NCBI GenBank assembly: GCA_026003755.1
Contig: BPHV01000001.1
Coordinates: forward strand, 372,001-436,000
Length of the DNA stretch: 64,000 bases
From: Candidatus Roseilinea sp.
GTDB taxonomy: Bacteria; Chloroflexota; Anaerolineae; J036; Brachytrichaceae
Direction: 5' to 3'
Below are positions 26,730-35,503 of this stretch, piece by piece. The notes beneath the pieces were generated by a model. That model was not told where the DNA came from. It saw nothing but the letters and a program-made list of their open reading frames with translations, and ran no database searches. The first letter of the stretch is position 1, and every line of letters starts with the position of its first letter. The translations under genes were made by a program, and so were the position numbers.

Positions 26730-27908
26730 GTGCGCATACTCCAGGTCCTCACCTACTATCGCCCTCACATCAGTGGACTCACCATCTACGTCGAACGCCT
26801 CTCGCGTGGACTGGCGCGCGCCGGCCACCAGGTGACGGTGCTCACGTCGCAGTATCACCCTCGCCTCGCACGCAGCGAAGTCACGGACGGCGTTTCGGTG
26901 GTGCGCGCGCCGGTGCTGGCGCGGATCAGCAAAGGGGTGATCATGCCGACTTTCGGTGTGAAGCTGCGCCAGCTTTTGCCGCAGTTCGACCTGGTTCATC
27001 TGCATCTGCCGCAGTTCGATGGCGCCGGCATCGCCATCAACGCCCGCCTGTTCGGCAAGCCATCGTTGCTGACCATCCACGGCGACATCCGTCTGCCCGA
27101 GACCTGGTTCAATCGCATCGTTCAACCCGTCATTAACCTGATGAATGACATTGCGGGATACAACGTGGATCGCATCGTCTCGTACACCGAGGACTTTGCG
27201 CGGCACTCGCGCTACCTCTCCCGCTACGCGCACAAGCTGGCGGTCATCCCGCCGCCGGTAGAAATGGAGTTGCCCAGCCCCAGCGACATCGAGGACTTTC
27301 GTCAAAAATGGCGCGTGTCGCATGAGCAGCATCCGCTCATTGGAATGTGCGCCCGGCTGGCCACCGAGAAGGGCGTGGAGGTGCTGGTGCGCGCGTTGGC
27401 GATCATTCGGGAGACGCGACCGAACGCGCGCGTGATCTTCGCCGGGCCACATCGGAACGTCATCGGCGAAGAGGCATATGCGCGTCGGTTGCAGCCGCAC
27501 TTCGACGCGCTGGGCGATGCGTGGACGTTCGTCGGATCCCTGCAGGGCCGCGCGCTTTCGGCCTTCTTTGCCTCGTGCGATGTGACGGTGCTGCCCAGCC
27601 TGAACTCCACCGAGTCGTTTGGCCTCGTGCAAGTCGAGTCTATGTTGTGCGGCACGCCATCCATTTGCAGCGACCTGCCCGGCGTGCGCGTGCCCGTGCA
27701 GACCACCGGGATGGGCGAGGTGACACCGGTTGGCGACGCATCGGCGTTAGCCGAGGCCATCCTGCGGGTGTGCGACAATCGCGCTGCCTACGTCAAACCG
27801 CGCGACTTCATCCTACAACACTACAGCACCGCGCGGACCGTGAGCGAGTACGAGATGCTCTACCGGGCGTTGATTCGAGCGCGCGCGTCGCAACCAAACA
27901 GGGCGTAA
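26730..27908 (+). CDS. GT-B glycosyltransferase, family 4
   Basis: 392 residues. N-terminal Rossmann half: RILQVLTYYRPHISGLTIYVERLSRGLARAGHQVTVLT in register, then DLVHLHLPQFDGAG. C-terminal half: GMCARLATEKGVEVLVRAL, NARVIFAGPHRNVIGEE, and the nucleotide-sugar site PSLNSTESFGLVQVESMLCGTPSI with the EX7E pattern. This is a retaining GT4 enzyme such as those that mannosylate or glucosylate lipids and exopolysaccharide. The acceptor is unknown. It uses a GTG start at 26730 downstream of a TATATT-containing AT-rich patch and a small leader hairpin. Probably cytoplasmic and membrane-associated. Confidence 0.9.
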   Translation: MRILQVLTYYRPHISGLTIYVERLSRGLARAGHQVTVLTSQYHPRLARSEVTDGVSVVRAPVLARISKGVIMPTFGVKLRQLLPQFDLVHLHLPQFDGAGIAINARLFGKPSLLTIHGDIRLPETWFNRIVQPVINLMNDIAGYNVDRIVSYTEDFARHSRYLSRYAHKLAVIPPPVEMELPSPSDIEDFRQKWRVSHEQHPLIGMCARLATEKGVEVLVRALAIIRETRPNARVIFAGPHRNVIGEEAYARRLQPHFDALGDAWTFVGSLQGRALSAFFASCDVTVLPSLNSTESFGLVQVESMLCGTPSICSDLPGVRVPVQTTGMGEVTPVGDASALAEAILRVCDNRAAYVKPRDFILQHYSTARTVSEYEMLYRALIRARASQPNRA

Positions 27909-27945
27909 CGCACAAGAGACAAGCTTTTGAAAGGAATCTCCAACC

Positions 27946-28704
27946 ATGATGGAACCGCAAGGACAAATCCACGAATCCACCCCCACCACATCCGACCGCG
28001 CCGCGCTCAAGTGGTTCGCGTTGGGCACAGCGTTCGGCGCCATCGTCGCCGTGGGCGCCATGGCGATCTTCACCGCAGCGCGCACGCCGAGCGCCGCAAC
28101 GCCGAAGCCTACCGAGGCCGGCATGACGCTGCCCGACGCTCAGCCCTTTCTGCCGAAAGTGGCAGTGCGCGGGCCGAACACCCAGGGCAGCGCCGATGCG
28201 CCCGTCACCATCGTGGAATACAGCGATTTCAATTGTGGCTTCTGCCGCCGCTTCTATGCCGAGACGCTCCAGCGCATCCTCGACGAGTACGTCAAGACCA
28301 ACAAGGCGCGCTTCAGCTACAAGCACTATCCCTTCCTGGCCGAATCATCCATCTGGAAGGCCGAAGCCGCCGAATGCGCTGCGGAACAGGGGCGATTCTG
28401 GGACTACCACGCTTTGCTGTTCACGCAGGATATCGTCGGCCATGACGAAGCGACCATGAAACAAGCGCTGACGACCGCTGCTTCGGGCATTCAACTCAAC
28501 AGCGCGGCGTTCGCCGATTGCCTGAAGGCCGGCAACGCGCGGCAGCGCGTGCAGGCCGACGCCGAAGAGGGACGACGGTTGGGCGTCTCCGGCACGCCTT
28601 CCTTTCTGATCAACGGCCGGCCGCTCGTCGGCGCGCAGCCCTACGAAGCGTTTAAGGCGATGATCGAGGAAGAGCTGGCCAAAGCATCATCCCCCACGCC
28701 GTAG
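27946..28704 (+). CDS. Membrane-anchored DsbA-like thioredoxin-fold oxidoreductase
   Basis: 252 residues. A cytoplasmic head, one membrane helix (about 24-46: WFALGTAFGAIVAVGAMAIF) and an exported DsbA-type domain are visible. The active site NCGFCRR follows VEYSDFNCG, and the cis-proline loop GVSGTPSFLING is near residue 225. This belongs to the DSBA_oxidoreductase/BdbD-like group that forms or isomerises disulfides in secreted proteins. A second Cys pair (AECAAE, DCLKAG) may be structural. It is co-directional with the glycosyltransferase, 37 bases downstream, with a weak ribosome-binding site (AAGGAATC). The partner DsbB/VKOR is not in the window. Confidence 0.87.
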   Translation: MMEPQGQIHESTPTTSDRAALKWFALGTAFGAIVAVGAMAIFTAARTPSAATPKPTEAGMTLPDAQPFLPKVAVRGPNTQGSADAPVTIVEYSDFNCGFCRRFYAETLQRILDEYVKTNKARFSYKHYPFLAESSIWKAEAAECAAEQGRFWDYHALLFTQDIVGHDEATMKQALTTAASGIQLNSAAFADCLKAGNARQRVQADAEEGRRLGVSGTPSFLINGRPLVGAQPYEAFKAMIEEELAKASSPTP

Positions 28705-28750
28705 CGCGCATCCGCATCACCTCATCTGCGACCCGGGTCGCGAGGCAGCC

Positions 28751-29542
28751 CTAACGGTAGAGCGCAAAGGCGGCTCGGCTGCCCTGGCGCGCGAGCAACC
28801 GCCCATGCTGAGCACCTTTCGCTTTAGCCAATCGGATGGCCAGCGCCACCACCGCTGCATCGGCCGATCGCGCCATCGGTCTGTGACTGCTTGAACCGAA
28901 CAGGCCTTTGAACCTGCCGGAACGGGGCGCAGGCGCTTCGCCGGTAAAGAATCGGCCGTCCAGCCGCTCAATCGCTTCGCAGGCAGCCTGTTCATGCGAC
29001 TGCGGCAGATTCGCCACGGCGACGATCAGGCCGAATTCTCCCACCACGCGATCCCAGCCCGGCGCGGCAAGGTCAGCGCCGGCCGGGATGCGCAAAGGCA
29101 GGCACTGGGTGTCGCCCGTCACCACTTGGATAAACGGCAGATGATTTTCGAGCACGGGCTCATCGTCGGGCGCGCGCAGGACTGCCACACCGGCTTGATC
29201 CAGCACATCCAGGGCGGGCGTCGCGATGGCGATCAAGTCGAGCGGTGTGGCATAGGCATCGGCCGGATCGCACAGCACAGCGCCGATGTCATTGGGCGCA
29301 CCGGCCGCCGGCGCCAGCAACACCGTCAACGACGAAGCGAGCGGTGCGCTGAGGAGCAGCTTGTATGCGTGGCCGGCGACCGGGCCAAATTCAGGGTGCG
29401 CCCCGTGCGGCACAATCACCGCGCACAACGCGCCGGGAACGTTCACCCCGGCCGCGTCTTCGACAAACGACTCCACGGAGGCGCGCAAGCGACCGGCGTC
29501 GGCGAAGTAGTGACGACCCGCGTAGCGGGGCAAACGCACCAT
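28751..29542 (-). CDS. MEMO1-family protein (AmmeMemoRadiSam system protein B)
   Basis: 263 residues with the MEMO layout: RLPRYAGRHYFADAGRLRASV at the N-terminus, CAVIVPHGAHPEFGPVAGHAYKLL, ENHLPFIQVVTG and a late YR end. MEMO proteins share a fold with extradiol dioxygenases and occur with AMMECR1 and a radical-SAM protein. Neither partner is adjacent. The usual PHAGY motif is PHGAH here and the later histidines are weakly conserved, so metal-dependent chemistry is doubtful. It lies 12 bases downstream of rhomboid on the minus strand and converges on the DsbA-like gene. Confidence 0.68.
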   Translation of the reverse strand: MVRLPRYAGRHYFADAGRLRASVESFVEDAAGVNVPGALCAVIVPHGAHPEFGPVAGHAYKLLLSAPLASSLTVLLAPAAGAPNDIGAVLCDPADAYATPLDLIAIATPALDVLDQAGVAVLRAPDDEPVLENHLPFIQVVTGDTQCLPLRIPAGADLAAPGWDRVVGEFGLIVAVANLPQSHEQAACEAIERLDGRFFTGEAPAPRSGRFKGLFGSSSHRPMARSADAAVVALAIRLAKAKGAQHGRLLARQGSRAAFALYR

Positions 29543-29554
29543 GAGGCGGATCGG

Positions 29555-30331
29555 CTAAGGAAAGCGCGATGACTGCACCGACGTTGCGATGAACGTCAGC
29601 GCGACCAGGCCGAGGCAGAAAGCAGCCAACGGCAAAGCCTGCCGAGACAACGAGTTGGTGTCCATCACGATGCCGTTCGACAGCTCCGGCCGGCGGCGCT
29701 CGGAGACGACCGGCTCAAAGGCGCGCGCGAACGGGTCCATCGGCGCATAGCGCGGGCACAGGAAGGAGCTGAGGATTAACCCGCCTGTGAAGCCGCCGAA
29801 GTGCCCCCAATTGTCAATGTTGCTGCCGGGCGAGAGGCCGATCATGACGTTGATCAGCAGAATCATGCCGAGGTTGATCAATTGCTGCTGACCCAGCCGA
29901 CCGAACATCTCCCGATGCCTGTAGAAATACACCAGCAGTGCGCCGAACAAGCCAAACAGCGCCGTGGAAGCGCCGGCCGAGCGGCCCTGGTTGAGCATAT
30001 AGCTGAAGATCGCGCCAGACAACCCAGACAACACGTAGATGGCCAGAAAGCGCGGACGGCCATACAGCGATTCGATTTGCCGGCCCAACTGGAACAGGGC
30101 GAACATGTTGAACAGCAGATGCGCGATGCCGATGTGGATGAAGTTGGCCGTGAAGAGTCGCCAGTACTCCTGCTGCGTCGCGATCAGCCAAGCGGTGTTG
30201 GCGCCGAAGCGATCGAGCACGGCCGGATTCTGCGTGCCGCCCGCCAACGTCATGACGGCGAAGAGGAAGATGTCCACCCCCATCAACACGTAGGTCCAGA
30301 AAGGCTTCGCCGTAGGGATGGGGATGGTCAT
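29555..30331 (-). CDS. Rhomboid-family intramembrane serine protease
   Basis: 258 residues, six to seven membrane helices. Catalytic Ser lies in GASTALFGLFGALLVYF and catalytic His in NWGHFGGFTGG. The oxyanion/structural segment FIHIGIAHLLFNMFALFQLG and YVLSGLSGAI are also present, so it should be active. Rhomboids cleave transmembrane segments within the cytoplasmic membrane. The C-terminal ~60 residues form a cytoplasmic linker (AFEPVVSERRRPELSNG) and one more helix, an unusual extension. It lies 39 bases downstream of gmk and just before the MEMO gene on the same strand. Confidence 0.92.
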   Translation of the reverse strand: MTIPIPTAKPFWTYVLMGVDIFLFAVMTLAGGTQNPAVLDRFGANTAWLIATQQEYWRLFTANFIHIGIAHLLFNMFALFQLGRQIESLYGRPRFLAIYVLSGLSGAIFSYMLNQGRSAGASTALFGLFGALLVYFYRHREMFGRLGQQQLINLGMILLINVMIGLSPGSNIDNWGHFGGFTGGLILSSFLCPRYAPMDPFARAFEPVVSERRRPELSNGIVMDTNSLSRQALPLAAFCLGLVALTFIATSVQSSRFP

Positions 30332-30370
30332 GCGCGGCTCACTCAGCGAAGGCGATGGCCGAGAATTTCA

Positions 30371-31027
30371 TCACAGGCAGATCGGCTTGCGGCCGACGCG
30401 GCAACGCTCGGCGGTGACGATGGCGACGATCTGATCCACCGCCTCATCTTGTTGGCCGGCGCGGTTGACCACTACATAGTCGAACTCGTGGATGCGCTTC
30501 ATCTCCTCGCGCGCCGTGGCGATGCGCAGCTTCAGCCCATCGGAAGTTTCGGTCTTGCGCTCCGTCAGCCGGCGCACCAGCTCCGCCTCACTTTCCGGCG
30601 CCAGAAAGATGGTCACCGCATTGGGCACGATCTTGCGGATCTTGGCTGCGCCCTGCACATCAATGCGCATCAGCACATCTTTGCCGCTGGCGATGGCATC
30701 GCGCACCTGCTGCTTGGGGATGCCTTTGTAATCGCCATAGACCAGGCTGTGCTCCAGCAGCTCGTCGGCCTGCATCATGTCGGCGAAGGTGGATTTGCTG
30801 ACGAAGATGTAATCCACGCCGTCCACCTCGTCTTCGCGCTTGGGACGCGTGGTCATCGTAACGACGAAGGCGAAGTCGTAGCCGCGCTCCTTCAAACGGT
30901 GCAACAGCGTATCTTTGCCCACGCCGGATGGCCCGGACAACACGACCAACATCGGCGGGCTGGAATACTGATACAGATCAGACGTGGACGCCGGCGCCGG
31001 CGCCGATGCCTTGCACTCGCATTTCAT
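30371..31027 (-). CDS. gmk: Guanylate kinase
   Basis: 218 residues as opened; the catalytic core is about 193. P-loop GPSGVGKDT, TTRPKREDEVDGVDYIFVS (GMP-binding), YGDYKGIPKQQVRDAI, DVQGAAKIRK and the lid RLTERKTETSDG are all visible. It phosphorylates GMP to GDP using ATP. The first ~25 residues (MKCECKASAPAPASTS) are not family-like, so the true start may be the Met at VVLSGPSG (about 30952). The gene heads a minus-strand unit with rhomboid and MEMO and diverges from the FmdB-type gene. Confidence 0.95.
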   Translation of the reverse strand: MKCECKASAPAPASTSDLYQYSSPPMLVVLSGPSGVGKDTLLHRLKERGYDFAFVVTMTTRPKREDEVDGVDYIFVSKSTFADMMQADELLEHSLVYGDYKGIPKQQVRDAIASGKDVLMRIDVQGAAKIRKIVPNAVTIFLAPESEAELVRRLTERKTETSDGLKLRIATAREEMKRIHEFDYVVVNRAGQQDEAVDQIVAIVTAERCRVGRKPICL

Positions 31028-31164
31028 AGGATGTGCCGAGTATTGTAGCGTATGCAGTTCGCGCAGCGCCTCTACCCCGCCGGCCCCCGGATCGGCTGAG
31101 CCAGCAGCAACGACGCATCTGCCCCCAACCCGCCGCGCGCAACGGCTGCGCTAGAATGTCGGAT

Positions 31165-31722
31165 ATGCCGATATACGAATACCGCTGTCGGGACTGCGGC
31201 CGTAAATTCTCCATATTCTGGCGTTCGTTGTCGGCTGTGGACGAAAAGGGGGCGCGATGCGAGCGCTGCGGCAGCCGCCGGTTGATGCGGCTGGCGTCGC
31301 GCGTGCGCGTCGTGCGCGGCGCAGGTTCGAGCGACTTCGACGCCGAAGGTGGAGACGACGCCTTGCTGGACGAGATGGCCGGCCTGGACGAGAACGACCC
31401 TCGCGCGCTCGGCCGCTTTATGCGAAAGATGGCGCAAGAGAGCGGCGAGGATATGGGGCCAGAGTTCGAGGAGGTCGTCACCCGCCTGGAACGCGGCGAA
31501 GACCCCGAGCAGATCGAGAAAAGCATGGGCGACCTGTTCGGCGACGACATGGGCGGGCCGGTTGACGATGACGATTATGGCGCACCGCCAGAAGACCCAA
31601 CCGCCAAAGCCGAAAAGGAAGCCGAAGAAAAGGATCGCAAAGCCACCGAAAAGCGCCGCACGATGCCGATGAAGGCCAAGAGCAAAAGCCCGTCCAAGCC
31701 TAAGGCCAGGAAGAAAAAGTAA
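31165..31722 (+). CDS. FmdB-family zinc-ribbon protein with acidic and lysine-rich tail
   Basis: 185 residues. The N-terminal zinc ribbon begins PIYEYRCRDCG and closes with CERCGSRRL, the CxxC...CxxC knuckle of FmdB (a putative regulatory protein family). Residues ~55-130 are acidic (DEMAGLDENDPRALGRFMRK, EDMGPEFEEVV) and the last ~40 are alternating Lys/Glu then Lys/Ser/Pro, suggesting nucleic-acid contact. It is much longer than the ~70-110-residue norm. The function is unsettled; transcription or RNA binding is often supposed. ATG 31165 was chosen; ATG 31156 is also in frame. Confidence 0.82.
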   Translation: MPIYEYRCRDCGRKFSIFWRSLSAVDEKGARCERCGSRRLMRLASRVRVVRGAGSSDFDAEGGDDALLDEMAGLDENDPRALGRFMRKMAQESGEDMGPEFEEVVTRLERGEDPEQIEKSMGDLFGDDMGGPVDDDDYGAPPEDPTAKAEKEAEEKDRKATEKRRTMPMKAKSKSPSKPKARKKK

Positions 31723-31766
31723 GCCACAAGGGTAGGCAAGACCACGCCTGCGCCTACCCTTGTGGC
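31723..31766. terminator. Bidirectional hairpin between convergent genes
   Basis: GCCACAAGGGTAGGC (31723-31737) is exactly complementary to GCCTACCCTTGTGGC (31752-31766) with a 14-base loop. It starts directly after the zinc-ribbon stop codon. On the minus strand it is followed by a T-rich stretch (ACTTTTTCTT), so it should terminate transcription from uspA, and perhaps also from the plus side. Confidence 0.65.
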
Positions 31767-31858
31767 GTCCCGCTCAGCGGGGCAAGCCTTGGCTCGCGCC
31801 GGGGCCGACTTCGCCACACAGCGGCCACAGGCCAGTGCAGCGCCTTGACCTAGCCGCG

Positions 31859-32293
31859 TCACTGCATTTGAGGCCGCACCAACAACACCGGGCAATGCGC
31901 CCCATGTACGACCTGCTCCGCGACACTGCCCATGAGCAGCCGGCTAAGCCCGGTTCGACCGTGCGTTGACATGACGATGAGATCCACACCTTCGCTCTTG
32001 GCAAACTTGAGCAGCGCTTCGGGCACCTTGCCATCGAGCACAGCGCTGCTCGCCTTCAGACCCGCCAACTGTAAGCGAGAGACGATCTGCTCCAGGTACT
32101 CCCCCGCAGTCAGTTGCACCGCCTCCGGTATTGCAGTCGCCACTACAAAGGCGCCGGGCGGCGGCTCATAAGGTTCATCTACGCGGGCGAGGATGATTTC
32201 AGCATCGCCGCAGAGGGCCAGTTCGCGCGCGTGCGGCAGGGCCTCTTCTGAAAACGAAGACCCATCCAAAGGCACGAGTATCTTCTTGAACAT
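31859..32293 (-). CDS. Universal stress protein (UspA family)
   Basis: 144 residues, one Usp domain. KKILVPLDGSSFSEEALPHA at the start and the ATP-binding pattern STHGRTGLSRLLMGSVAEQV followed by HCPVLLVRP indicate the nucleotide-binding subclass. Usp proteins bind ATP and respond to energy or oxidative stress. It lies 16 bases downstream of the CBS protein gene, and the pairing of CBS and Usp, both adenylate sensors, is common. It ends 93 bases from a bidirectional terminator hairpin. Confidence 0.92.
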   Translation of the reverse strand: MFKKILVPLDGSSFSEEALPHARELALCGDAEIILARVDEPYEPPPGAFVVATAIPEAVQLTAGEYLEQIVSRLQLAGLKASSAVLDGKVPEALLKFAKSEGVDLIVMSTHGRTGLSRLLMGSVAEQVVHGAHCPVLLVRPQMQ

Positions 32294-32309
32294 GGGTCAC
32301 CCCTCCTGC

Positions 32310-32756
32310 TTAACCCTGCGCGGTCAAGAGCGGCGTCTGCTGCTCGCCGCGCCCGACTTCGACCGGCTGATCTTCAGCCATGATCGCGCGGAAGATATCG
32401 GATTCGGTAATAATGCCGACCAGCTCGGCGCCATCCATCACCGGCAGGCCGCTGACCTTGTGTTTGATCATCAGCTTGGCTGCGTCGCGCAGCGAAGTCT
32501 GCGGCGTCACAGTCACGACGTTCTCGGTCATGATCAGCTCGACGCGCATCTTCGCCGCCTCAGCATCGTCTACGGTTGCATGAGCTTGACGCAGGTCGCC
32601 CAGTGTAATGATCCCAACGAGCTTACCGGCGTCCATCACCGGCAAGCGACGCACCCGGCGCTCTTGCATCAAGGCGTAGGCATCCGGCAGCGGCGTTGAA
32701 GGAAGGACAATCACCGGATTGCGCGTCATCCAGTCACCCACAAGACGCTTCTCCAT
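32310..32756 (-). CDS. CBS-domain-pair protein
   Basis: 148 residues containing two CBS motifs: VGDWMTRNPVIVLPSTPLPD with RVRRLPVMDAGKLVGIITLGDL, and VELIMTENVVTVTPQTSLRD with KVSGLPVMDGAELVGIITESDI. A stand-alone Bateman module that probably binds adenine nucleotides and signals energy state. Strong GGAGGT five bases before ATG 32756. Co-transcribed with the downstream uspA-like gene. About 140 bases upstream, up to the nucleoside hydrolase end, contain an AT-rich patch likely to hold the promoter. Confidence 0.93.
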   Translation of the reverse strand: MEKRLVGDWMTRNPVIVLPSTPLPDAYALMQERRVRRLPVMDAGKLVGIITLGDLRQAHATVDDAEAAKMRVELIMTENVVTVTPQTSLRDAAKLMIKHKVSGLPVMDGAELVGIITESDIFRAIMAEDQPVEVGRGEQQTPLLTAQG

Positions 32757-32902
32757 GCTGCACCTCCGTTGTTGCCGCCATGCGGCAAATCAAAACACGA
32801 ACTCGGTATGAGATAGCATAACGGGTTGCCGGCAGCCGTCACTAGATACTCGGCGGAGTTCGCACCTGCCTGAGTGGCCGGTTTTAGACAAGCCGGCCAA
32901 CC

Positions 32903-33871
32903 CTAAGCCGTCAGCCGCGCTCGGAAAATCTCCAGAAAGCGCGGGGCGTCTACCCCCATCAAGCAGTTCACCTTCGGCCCCGACCAGAAAAGACCACGCC
33001 GATCGGCGATCGTGGCGCCCATCGCCGGCCCATCCAGCGGCACGACCACGCTCCAGCGTTCGGCTCGAAAGAGGGTTGGGTCAATCAAGTAAGCAATGGC
33101 TGATGGATCATGCGTGTCCACGCCGCCATCGGGGTAGCCATATCGCTCGCGGTGGAATTGCTGATAGCACGGCGCGATTCGGCCGATGAACTGGGCCAGC
33201 CGGTTGCCGGAGCGGCGGAGCGCAGCAAAGAACGCTTCATCCATGCGCACTGCCATGGTCACGTCCAGGCCGGCCATGGTCACATCCCAGCCGGCGCCGA
33301 AGACCAGCGCCGCCGCATGGGGGTCGTTGTGAATGTTGGCCTCGGCCGCGGGTGAGACGTTGCCCGGCGTCGCCACGCTCCCGCCCATGATGACGACGTT
33401 GCGCGCCGCCTGCGCAATGCGCGGCTCCAACTGTAGCGCCAACCCGACGTTGGTCAGCGGACCGACGGCGACGAGGGTGATCTCGCCCGGCCGAGCCATC
33501 ACCGTCTCGACGATGAACTGAGCAGCCGGCATGTCGAGCGGCTTTTGGTCGGGGTTGTGCACAGCCGTCCAGCCGATGTTCCCCATGGCGTCGTCGCCGT
33601 GCACGAGTTCGCCGGTCTGGCCGCGCGGCCGCACCATGGGGCGATCGGCGCCTTTGGCGACGGGGATGTCGGGACGGCCGGCCAGGTTGAGCAGGTTGAG
33701 CGCATTGCGCGTGGTCGCCTCGACGTGCGAATTGCCGAAGACGGTCGTCACGCCGACGACTTCGATCTCCGGCGAAACCAGCGCCAGCAGCAGCGCCATC
33801 GCATCGTCAATGCCGGGATCGGTATCAAAAAGGATTTTGAATTTCGGTTGGGCGGTCTGGGCGTCGTTCAT
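32903..33871 (-). CDS. Nucleoside hydrolase (IU-type)
   Basis: 322 residues. The calcium site FDTDPGIDDAMALLLAL is at the N-terminus, followed by VTTVFGNSHVEATTRN, VAVGPLTNVGLAL and the late motif THDPSAIAYLI with the conserved acid. It cleaves ribonucleosides to base plus ribose. ATG 33871 was used; a TTG three bases upstream is in frame. It starts nine bases after the psuG stop, so both belong to the minus-strand operon that also encodes the isochorismatase-fold amidase and the RCCR-like protein. Its presence suggests nucleoside or modified-nucleoside salvage within that operon. Confidence 0.92.
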   Translation of the reverse strand: MNDAQTAQPKFKILFDTDPGIDDAMALLLALVSPEIEVVGVTTVFGNSHVEATTRNALNLLNLAGRPDIPVAKGADRPMVRPRGQTGELVHGDDAMGNIGWTAVHNPDQKPLDMPAAQFIVETVMARPGEITLVAVGPLTNVGLALQLEPRIAQAARNVVIMGGSVATPGNVSPAAEANIHNDPHAAALVFGAGWDVTMAGLDVTMAVRMDEAFFAALRRSGNRLAQFIGRIAPCYQQFHRERYGYPDGGVDTHDPSAIAYLIDPTLFRAERWSVVVPLDGPAMGATIADRRGLFWSGPKVNCLMGVDAPRFLEIFRARLTA

Positions 33872-33880
33872 CAATAATCG

Positions 33881-34750
33881 TCACTCGTCCATCATCGCTC
33901 TGGCAATGTGAGCGGCGATGCGGGCATTGTTGATCAGCAGCGCGACATTAGCGCGCACACTGGCGCCGCCGGTCAGCTTGGCAATTTGATCGAGCATGAA
34001 CGGCGTGGCGGCCGGCCCATGGATGCCGGCTTCATCGGCGCGGCGCTGCGCTTCGATGATGGCCTCCTCAGCGACCTCGCGCGGCAGCTCGGCCTCGCGC
34101 GGCACCGGCACACACACCAGCTCACCCCCCGGCAGGCCAAGCGCGCGGCGCGCCCGCACGATGCGGACGACGTCCTGGGGCGTCTCGGCGCAAATATCGG
34201 CGCGCAGCCCGCTGCGGCGCGTGTAGAAGGCCGGAATCTCGTCCGTTTGGTAGCCGATCACGGGCACGCCCAGCGTCTCCAGGTGCTCGAAGGTGAGCGG
34301 CAAGTCGAGCAACGCCTTGGCGCCGGCGCACACCACCGTCACCGGCGTGCGGCTTAGCTCGGTCAGGTCGGCGCTGACATCGAAAGGGTGGCCGCGATGC
34401 ACGCCGCCGATGCCGCCGGTGGCAAACACCCCGATGCCATGCCTGGCCGCGAGGAACATCGTCGCGGCGACCGTGGTCGAGCCATCCAGCCCCAGGCCAA
34501 TGACGATGCCGAGATCGCGCACGCTGCACTTGCGCGCATCCCTCGACTTCGCCAACGCCTCGATCTCGTCGTCGCTGAGGCCGATCTTGACCTGGCCGTT
34601 GAGCACCGCGATGGTGGCCGGCTGCGCGCCGGCGTCGCGCACGGCTTTCTCGATCTCCTGGGCGACCTGCAAGTTGCGCGGGTAGGCGAAGCCATGCGTG
34701 ATCAATGTGGATTCGAGGGCGACGATCGGTTGCGCCACTGCAGGGCACAT
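33881..34750 (-). CDS. psuG: Pseudouridine-5'-phosphate glycosidase
   Basis: 289 residues. The family start ALESTLITHGFAYPRNL, AQPATIAVLNGQVKIGL, the metal/phosphate segment VRDLGIVIGLGLDGSTTVAAT and FATGGIGGVHRG, then GYQTDEIPAFYTRRSG, are all conserved. PsuG reversibly breaks the C-C glycosidic bond of pseudouridine 5'-phosphate to uracil and ribose 5-phosphate. The usual partner kinase PsuK is not adjacent, though PfkB-type iolC is in the window. It follows the amidase gene by 34 bases and precedes nucleoside hydrolase by nine. Confidence 0.95.
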   Translation of the reverse strand: MCPAVAQPIVALESTLITHGFAYPRNLQVAQEIEKAVRDAGAQPATIAVLNGQVKIGLSDDEIEALAKSRDARKCSVRDLGIVIGLGLDGSTTVAATMFLAARHGIGVFATGGIGGVHRGHPFDVSADLTELSRTPVTVVCAGAKALLDLPLTFEHLETLGVPVIGYQTDEIPAFYTRRSGLRADICAETPQDVVRIVRARRALGLPGGELVCVPVPREAELPREVAEEAIIEAQRRADEAGIHGPAATPFMLDQIAKLTGGASVRANVALLINNARIAAHIARAMMDE

Positions 34751-34784
34751 TGTAGCGGCAAGCGCGGGCGGGGCGCCTGGCGTT

Positions 34785-35414
34785 TTACGGCAGGCCGGCC
34801 AGGTAGGCGAGCACTTCGGCTTTGCTCACCACATCGCCATATTTCGAGTTGATGTCGAACAGGTTGGCTTCGTGCGGCTCAGGCCGGCGGTCGCCCACGC
34901 ACTCGCGCGGCACCATCACGCGAAAGCCATACTGCATGCCATCCACCGCTGTGGCGCGCACGCAGCCGCTGGTGCTGCAGCCGGTCAGGATGACCGTATC
35001 CACGCCTTGGGCAGTCAGCAGCGACGCCAGCGATGTGCCGAAGAAGGCGCTGGCATACTGCTTGACGATCACCACATCCTGCGGATGCGGGGCGAGTTCC
35101 GGCACGATCTCGGCCAGCGGTTCGCCGGCCACCATTTTGCGCAACACCGGCACTTTTTGCACGAAGATCCCGCCGTCCAGCCCGTTCGGGTTGTATAGCA
35201 CTTGGGTATAGACCACCAGAACGCCTTTTGCGCGCGCGGCAGCCAGCACGTCCACCGTCTGCATCACGGCGTCGCACACCGGCCCGGCAAACAAAGGGCT
35301 GCCCGGGGTGGTATAGGCGCGGATGAAATCCACAACCAGCACCGCCGGCTTTTTGCCAAAGCCCAACCGTCCGTCGAACACGCCTTTGTAGTTTTGCTGA
35401 AGACTTTCGTTCAT
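34785..35414 (-). CDS. Isochorismatase-fold amidohydrolase, maleamate amidase / carbamoylsarcosine amidase type
   Basis: 209 residues. The catalytic triad of cysteine hydrolases is present: D29 in LVVDFIRAYT, K118 in VIVKQYASAFFGT and C151 in TGCSTSGCVRATAVDG. The N-terminal YKGVFDGRLGFGKKPA is typical of the N-carbamoylsarcosine amidase/maleamate amidohydrolase (NicF) branch, not nicotinamidase or RutB. It should release ammonia from a short amide such as maleamate. It lies 89 bases downstream of the RCCR-like gene and 34 bases upstream of psuG. In this island it could act on a ring-opened N-heterocycle; that is inference. Confidence 0.8.
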   Translation of the reverse strand: MNESLQQNYKGVFDGRLGFGKKPAVLVVDFIRAYTTPGSPLFAGPVCDAVMQTVDVLAAARAKGVLVVYTQVLYNPNGLDGGIFVQKVPVLRKMVAGEPLAEIVPELAPHPQDVVIVKQYASAFFGTSLASLLTAQGVDTVILTGCSTSGCVRATAVDGMQYGFRVMVPRECVGDRRPEPHEANLFDINSKYGDVVSKAEVLAYLAGLP

Positions 35415-35503
35415 CGCATGTGCTCCTGCGCGTTGTTGCAGCGCATCGCGAGCGCGGACGACGTCTCACGTCTGCCGCGCGCTGCGCTCACCATCAGGCG
35501 GAT